A stretch of 8,004 nt of DNA from JAUVHV01 sp964523875 (lineage in GTDB: Bacteria > Omnitrophota > Gorgyraeia > JABMRG01): the NCBI GenBank assembly GCA_964523875.1, contig CAZGAS010000048.1, positions 1 through 8,004 of the forward strand, in the 5' to 3' direction. Numbering within the stretch: the stretch's first letter is position 1; each line of letters starts with the position of its first letter. Below, piece by piece: positions 5,721 through 8,004 of the stretch. Below the pieces are notes generated by a model. That model was not told the origin of the DNA. It worked only from the letters and a program-made list of their open reading frames with translations, and ran no database searches. Both the position numbers and the translations under genes were made by a program.

Positions 5721-7931
5721 GACATGGCTTTAGAAGGTTATTCAATTGATAACACCGCACAAGAAATGTTTCTTAAAATGTCAGCTGAGAAAGCTGAGGA
5801 TGGTAAGACAGGAAAGGTGTTGGAGATTTTACAAAAAGATAAACCAGCAAAAAGAACTAACATAGCTTTAGAAGGTTATTCAATTGATAATACCGCACAA
5901 GAAATGTTTCTTAAAATGTCAGCTGAGAAAGTCGAAAATGGCGAGATAGGAGAGGCAATAGCAATTTTGCAAAAAGCGTACAAGAAAATGCCTGAAGATT
6001 TGGCTGTTGCTTGTAAACTTGCGGAGCTATTGAGTTGGGATAATAGGATTAAGGAGTCTTTCAAGCTGTATCAGGATATATTAAGAAAGGATTATGATCA
6101 TTTTGATGCAAATTTAGGCATTTTGCGTGTTGCAAGTTATCTAGGTAAAATGGAATATGCAGAATTAGGATACAGGCAATTATTAGAAAAGCATCCTTAT
6201 AATGTGCGGATTTTGAATGGACTTGCAGAGGTCCTGAGTTGGCAGGCAAAGTACGAAGAATCTATAAAAATATATCTTAGAGTACTAGAAATCTCACCAA
6301 ATAATATAAAGATAATTAAAGCGATAGCCGAGTTGAATTCCTGGGATGGCAATATGGATGAGGCTATAAAATATTATCAGCAAGCATCGAAACTGTCGCC
6401 AGATAATAAAGAAGTCAAATATAGACTCGCTGATTTGCAAAACAGATTTATTTTTACTCTGGATTATGGATATCAAAAGACAGATTTTAGTACGGGTAAT
6501 ATAATAGGGTTATCGCTTTTGTATAAACCCAACCTTGATGATTATTGGGTTTTTGGGATAAGACAGCAATCTCAATATAGCATGAGTGAGAAGCTATTCG
6601 CGTTAAGCTATTTTCATAAATTTGACCTGCCTCTGGGGGTATATGTGGGCGCAGAATATTCTCCTGATGCTGAATTTTTTGCGCGTTTTAGAGCAAATAC
6701 TGCTGTTACTTATAGTCCATTTGATAAAGTTGACTTTTCACTTGGTGCAGGTTTTGCTGATTATGGCACAACCCAAACTTTTGATGTTTATCCATCAGTT
6801 ACTTGGAGTATTAACCCCCAAACATATCTTACAGGTCAAGTTTCTTATGGAAAAGATTCTGCTGGTCTTGTTTCTACAGGCTATGGCCTTAGACTAAATA
6901 GATACATCGATTATGGTAATTTCTATTTATCGTTAAGTAGAGGAGGTCAAAAATATGCAATTGGAGAAGGGATACTTTTTGATGCTGATATTACTACATA
7001 TGGGGCTGGTTTCGAGAAATGGATAACAAAGAGGTTCGGCTTAGGACTTGATGCATCTTATGCTGATTCTGACGGCATTGATTATCCTAAATTTACTGCA
7101 GGAGCAAAGCTTAAATGGAGATTTATGACTTTAAGCAAAGAGCTGCGAGAACAGTTAGAAAAATATGGCTTACAAAGCTGGCAAATAAATGAATTTATGC
7201 GCTATGACAAAGAGAACGAACGAATAAGGGCGAATTTAGACATAGCTGATGTTATAGCCTCTATTTTAGGAATCAGCAAGAGTCAACTATTAAGAAAGGC
7301 CCTCTTTCATGAGAAACTGCATAATATCATATCATTGCTTAAAGTTGATTTAAAAAAGATTGAAAGAGACTTAAGGGGCGAGTTGTCTCAAGATAGCTTT
7401 AAAACTTTGATACGCGTTTTTCAAACAGAATACAACTTATATGATAATAGGGCTTATGAAGAATTAACGCCTGAGCAGCTAAGTGAGATACTTGAGGATA
7501 TTTTTGTAACATATTATACCTATAAGTTCATGGGCAATCAGGCCAAGTCAGCAGATCCACTTAAAGAAGAGAATGTTGCAGTAAAATTATTTAAGCAATT
7601 TAGCAAGCAGATAGAAGATGTAGCGAGAATTTATTCTTTGGTGATTTCTGACGCAAGTGGCAACTTAATAATAACATCTATGCATGATATTTTTACTACA
7701 GCACATGGGGGAAGCAAGGAAGAGCAGATTTTACGTTTGAAAGAAATCTTTAAATTATCAAGGCTATTAGGGGGTAGCTCAAGAGTAAGTTTTGATAAGA
7801 GTGAGAAGTCGAGTGAGAAAAATATTCTAGAGAAACCAGCAAATATCAGTAATCATGGCGCAAATGAACCAACTTTTTATAAGAATAGGCAAGATATATT
7901 ATCTAACCGAGCAATTCAATCAGCTGCTTAA
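5667..7931 (+). CDS. Giant envelope protein, C-terminal part: repeats + TPR + outer-membrane barrel + HExxH domain
   Basis: This continues the frame of the gene that starts at 211, once the gap is closed; it is not an independent gene. The first possible start, GTG 5679, is an internal valine codon of the repeat and has no signal peptide after it, although an outer-membrane barrel needs export. Residues are numbered on the merged model (5721 = residue 1786): repeat unit DMALEGYSIDNTAQE onward (1786-1831), a hybrid unit merging into TPRs (1832-2027), a YaiO-like beta-barrel (2028-2253) and a helical domain with HEKLH (2315-2319), to residue 2521. The plan repeats, in order, that of BcsC and PgaA, which pass a polymer through TPRs to an outer-membrane pore. 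Inferred role: export of the product of the upstream GT2 domain. The stop is TAA 7929-7931. Confidence 0.8.
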   Translation, partial: KTGKVLEILQKDKPAKRTDMALEGYSIDNTAQEMFLKMSAEKAEDGKTGKVLEILQKDKPAKRTNIALEGYSIDNTAQEMFLKMSAEKVENGEIGEAIAILQKAYKKMPEDLAVACKLAELLSWDNRIKESFKLYQDILRKDYDHFDANLGILRVASYLGKMEYAELGYRQLLEKHPYNVRILNGLAEVLSWQAKYEESIKIYLRVLEISPNNIKIIKAIAELNSWDGNMDEAIKYYQQASKLSPDNKEVKYRLADLQNRFIFTLDYGYQKTDFSTGNIIGLSLLYKPNLDDYWVFGIRQQSQYSMSEKLFALSYFHKFDLPLGVYVGAEYSPDAEFFARFRANTAVTYSPFDKVDFSLGAGFADYGTTQTFDVYPSVTWSINPQTYLTGQVSYGKDSAGLVSTGYGLRLNRYIDYGNFYLSLSRGGQKYAIGEGILFDADITTYGAGFEKWITKRFGLGLDASYADSDGIDYPKFTAGAKLKWRFMTLSKELREQLEKYGLQSWQINEFMRYDKENERIRANLDIADVIASILGISKSQLLRKALFHEKLHNIISLLKVDLKKIERDLRGELSQDSFKTLIRVFQTEYNLYDNRAYEELTPEQLSEILEDIFVTYYTYKFMGNQAKSADPLKEENVAVKLFKQFSKQIEDVARIYSLVISDASGNLIITSMHDIFTTAHGGSKEEQILRLKEIFKLSRLLGGSSRVSFDKSEKSSEKNILEKPANISNHGANEPTFYKNRQDILSNRAIQSAA
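5721..5996 (+). repeat. 138-bp in-frame tandem repeat, two further units
   Basis: Units 5721-5858 and 5859-5996. They are almost identical through GYSIDNTAQEMFLKMSAEK, then differ: the first continues as AEDGKTGKVLEILQKDKPAKRT, the second as VENGEIGEAIAILQKAYKK, which is a recognisable TPR helix. The repeat therefore appears to have grown by copying a linker plus the first TPR helix. Because 138 is a multiple of three, gain or loss of units changes length without breaking the frame. The likely role is a periplasmic spacer. Confidence 0.85.
5931..6446 (+). other. TPR region, about five repeats
   Basis: About residues 1856-2027 on the merged model. Helix pairs recur at roughly 34-residue spacing with the TPR pattern of small and large hydrophobics and a closing proline: EAIAILQKAYKKMPED, ESFKLYQDILRKDYDH, YAELGYRQLLEKHPYN, ESIKIYLRVLEISPNN and EAIKYYQQASKLSPDN. 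Three repeats share an A-E-x-x-SW signature (LAELLSWDNR, LAEVLSWQAK, IAELNSWDGN), as I recall from TPRs attached to YaiO, BcsC and PgaA-type barrels. Role in those systems: a periplasmic scaffold that guides polysaccharide to the pore. Confidence 0.85.
6447..7124 (+). other. YaiO-like outer-membrane beta-barrel domain
   Basis: About 226 residues (2028-2253 on the merged model) of alternating hydrophobic/polar strands rich in Y, F and G. About 14 candidate strands are visible, including FIFTLDYGYQKT, YWVFGIRQQSQ, LGVYVGAEYSP, DFSLGAGFADY, TYLTGQVSYGK and FTAGAKLKWRF. The last ends in an aromatic residue, like the beta-signal used for barrel assembly. The length and position directly after TPRs fit the YaiO-type domain. 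An even strand number would put both ends in the periplasm. Likely role: a pore for the polysaccharide. Strand count is by eye and uncertain. Confidence 0.8.
7125..7928 (+). other. C-terminal helical domain with HExxH motif
   Basis: About 268 residues follow the barrel (2254-2521). Most are helical up to about 2480, then a polar, low-complexity tail. H2315-E-K-L-H2319 (codons 7308-7322), in the helix ALFHEKLHNII, matches the zinc-metalloprotease HExxH motif. A possible third ligand, E2365 or E2366 in AYEELTPEQL, lies about 47 residues on, in the range seen for gluzincins. I recognise no specific family. It could be a real or decayed peptidase, or a helix that matches by chance. An even-stranded barrel would place it in the periplasm. 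Confidence 0.45.
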
Positions 7932-7934
7932 TTT

Positions 7935-8004
7935 TCACCGCTTTAGCCACTTAATATCGTAGTCGTTCTTCAGCTTATCCAAAACCCCTATAATCTCATC
8001 AAAA
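7935..8004 (-). CDS. Convergent gene, C-terminal fragment, unidentified
   Basis: On the reverse strand, the frame from 8003 down to a TGA at 7937-7935 is open and encodes 22 residues ending in DKLKNDYDIKWLKR. The residue mix looks like a real amphipathic C-terminus, and the stop sits just 3 bases beyond the TAA of the giant gene, a typical spacing for tightly packed convergent genes. Only this tail is in the window, so the family cannot be named. A chance open frame of this length is also possible. Confidence 0.4.
   Translation of the reverse strand, partial: FDEIIGVLDKLKNDYDIKWLKR

Noticed and set aside
5666..5733. Continuation of the upstream frame through the gap to a stop at 5733
   Set aside because: It depends on the arbitrary length of 100 Ns, which shifts the frame. 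The repeat sequence after the gap is in the other frame.
5426..5760. Reverse-strand open frames spanning the gap
   Set aside because: They are antisense shadows of the tandem repeat, extended through Ns.
5428..5996. CRISPR array
   Set aside because: The repeats are directly tandem 138-bp coding units with no variable spacers.
6622..6897. 91-residue forward open frame inside the barrel region
   Set aside because: It is an out-of-frame shadow of the barrel strands; the leucine-rich product reflects the T-rich strand codons.
5679..7931. Separate gene starting at GTG 5679 after the gap
   Set aside because: The GTG is an internal valine codon of the tandem repeat, has no ribosome binding site of its own, and the product would lack the signal peptide an outer-membrane barrel needs.

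Overview
The window holds essentially one giant gene, read left to right, interrupted by a 100-N assembly gap (5566-5665). The DNA is AT-rich with long compact coding. The protein ends in an outer-membrane beta-barrel, so the host is a diderm (Gram-negative type) bacterium. Very large multidomain envelope proteins in AT-rich DNA from a gapped draft assembly suggest an uncultivated lineage; Candidatus Omnitrophota is my guess from general style, at low confidence. No taxonomic marker is present.

Layout. Positions 1-210 are a leader with two 19-bp direct repeats (8-26, 31-49), a plausible sigma-70-type promoter (93-121) and a G-rich ribosome binding site before ATG 211. From 211 the protein has an N-terminal hydrophobic helix, an unassigned region, a class I SAM-dependent methyltransferase-like domain, about 600 unassigned mostly helical residues, a cellulose-synthase-like GT2 glycosyltransferase domain and a multi-helix membrane block. 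A linker then leads into a 46-residue tandem repeat, where the gap falls. After the gap come more repeat units, about five TPRs, a YaiO-like outer-membrane beta-barrel and a C-terminal helical domain with an HEKLH (HExxH) motif. The stop is TAA 7929-7931. Three bases later lies the stop of a convergent reverse-strand reading frame that leaves the window (7935-8004).

The gap looks like an assembly artefact. The 55 bases before the Ns are identical to the first 55 bases after them, the pattern left when two de Bruijn graph contigs overlap by one k-mer. If they are merged, the reading frame continues without a break and the repeat phase is kept, giving one protein of about 2,521 residues from ATG 211, or 46 more per collapsed repeat unit. 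The apparent frameshift and second gene after the gap then disappear.

Inferred role: a single polypeptide combining a sugar polymerase and inner-membrane channel (BcsA-like), a periplasmic TPR spacer and an outer-membrane pore (BcsC/PgaA/YaiO-like), with a methyltransferase and a possible metalloprotease-like domain attached. In known exopolysaccharide systems these jobs belong to separate proteins. The fusion is the main discovery candidate here. It depends on the scaffold join being correct, and loss of one GT2 aspartate motif leaves catalytic activity uncertain.
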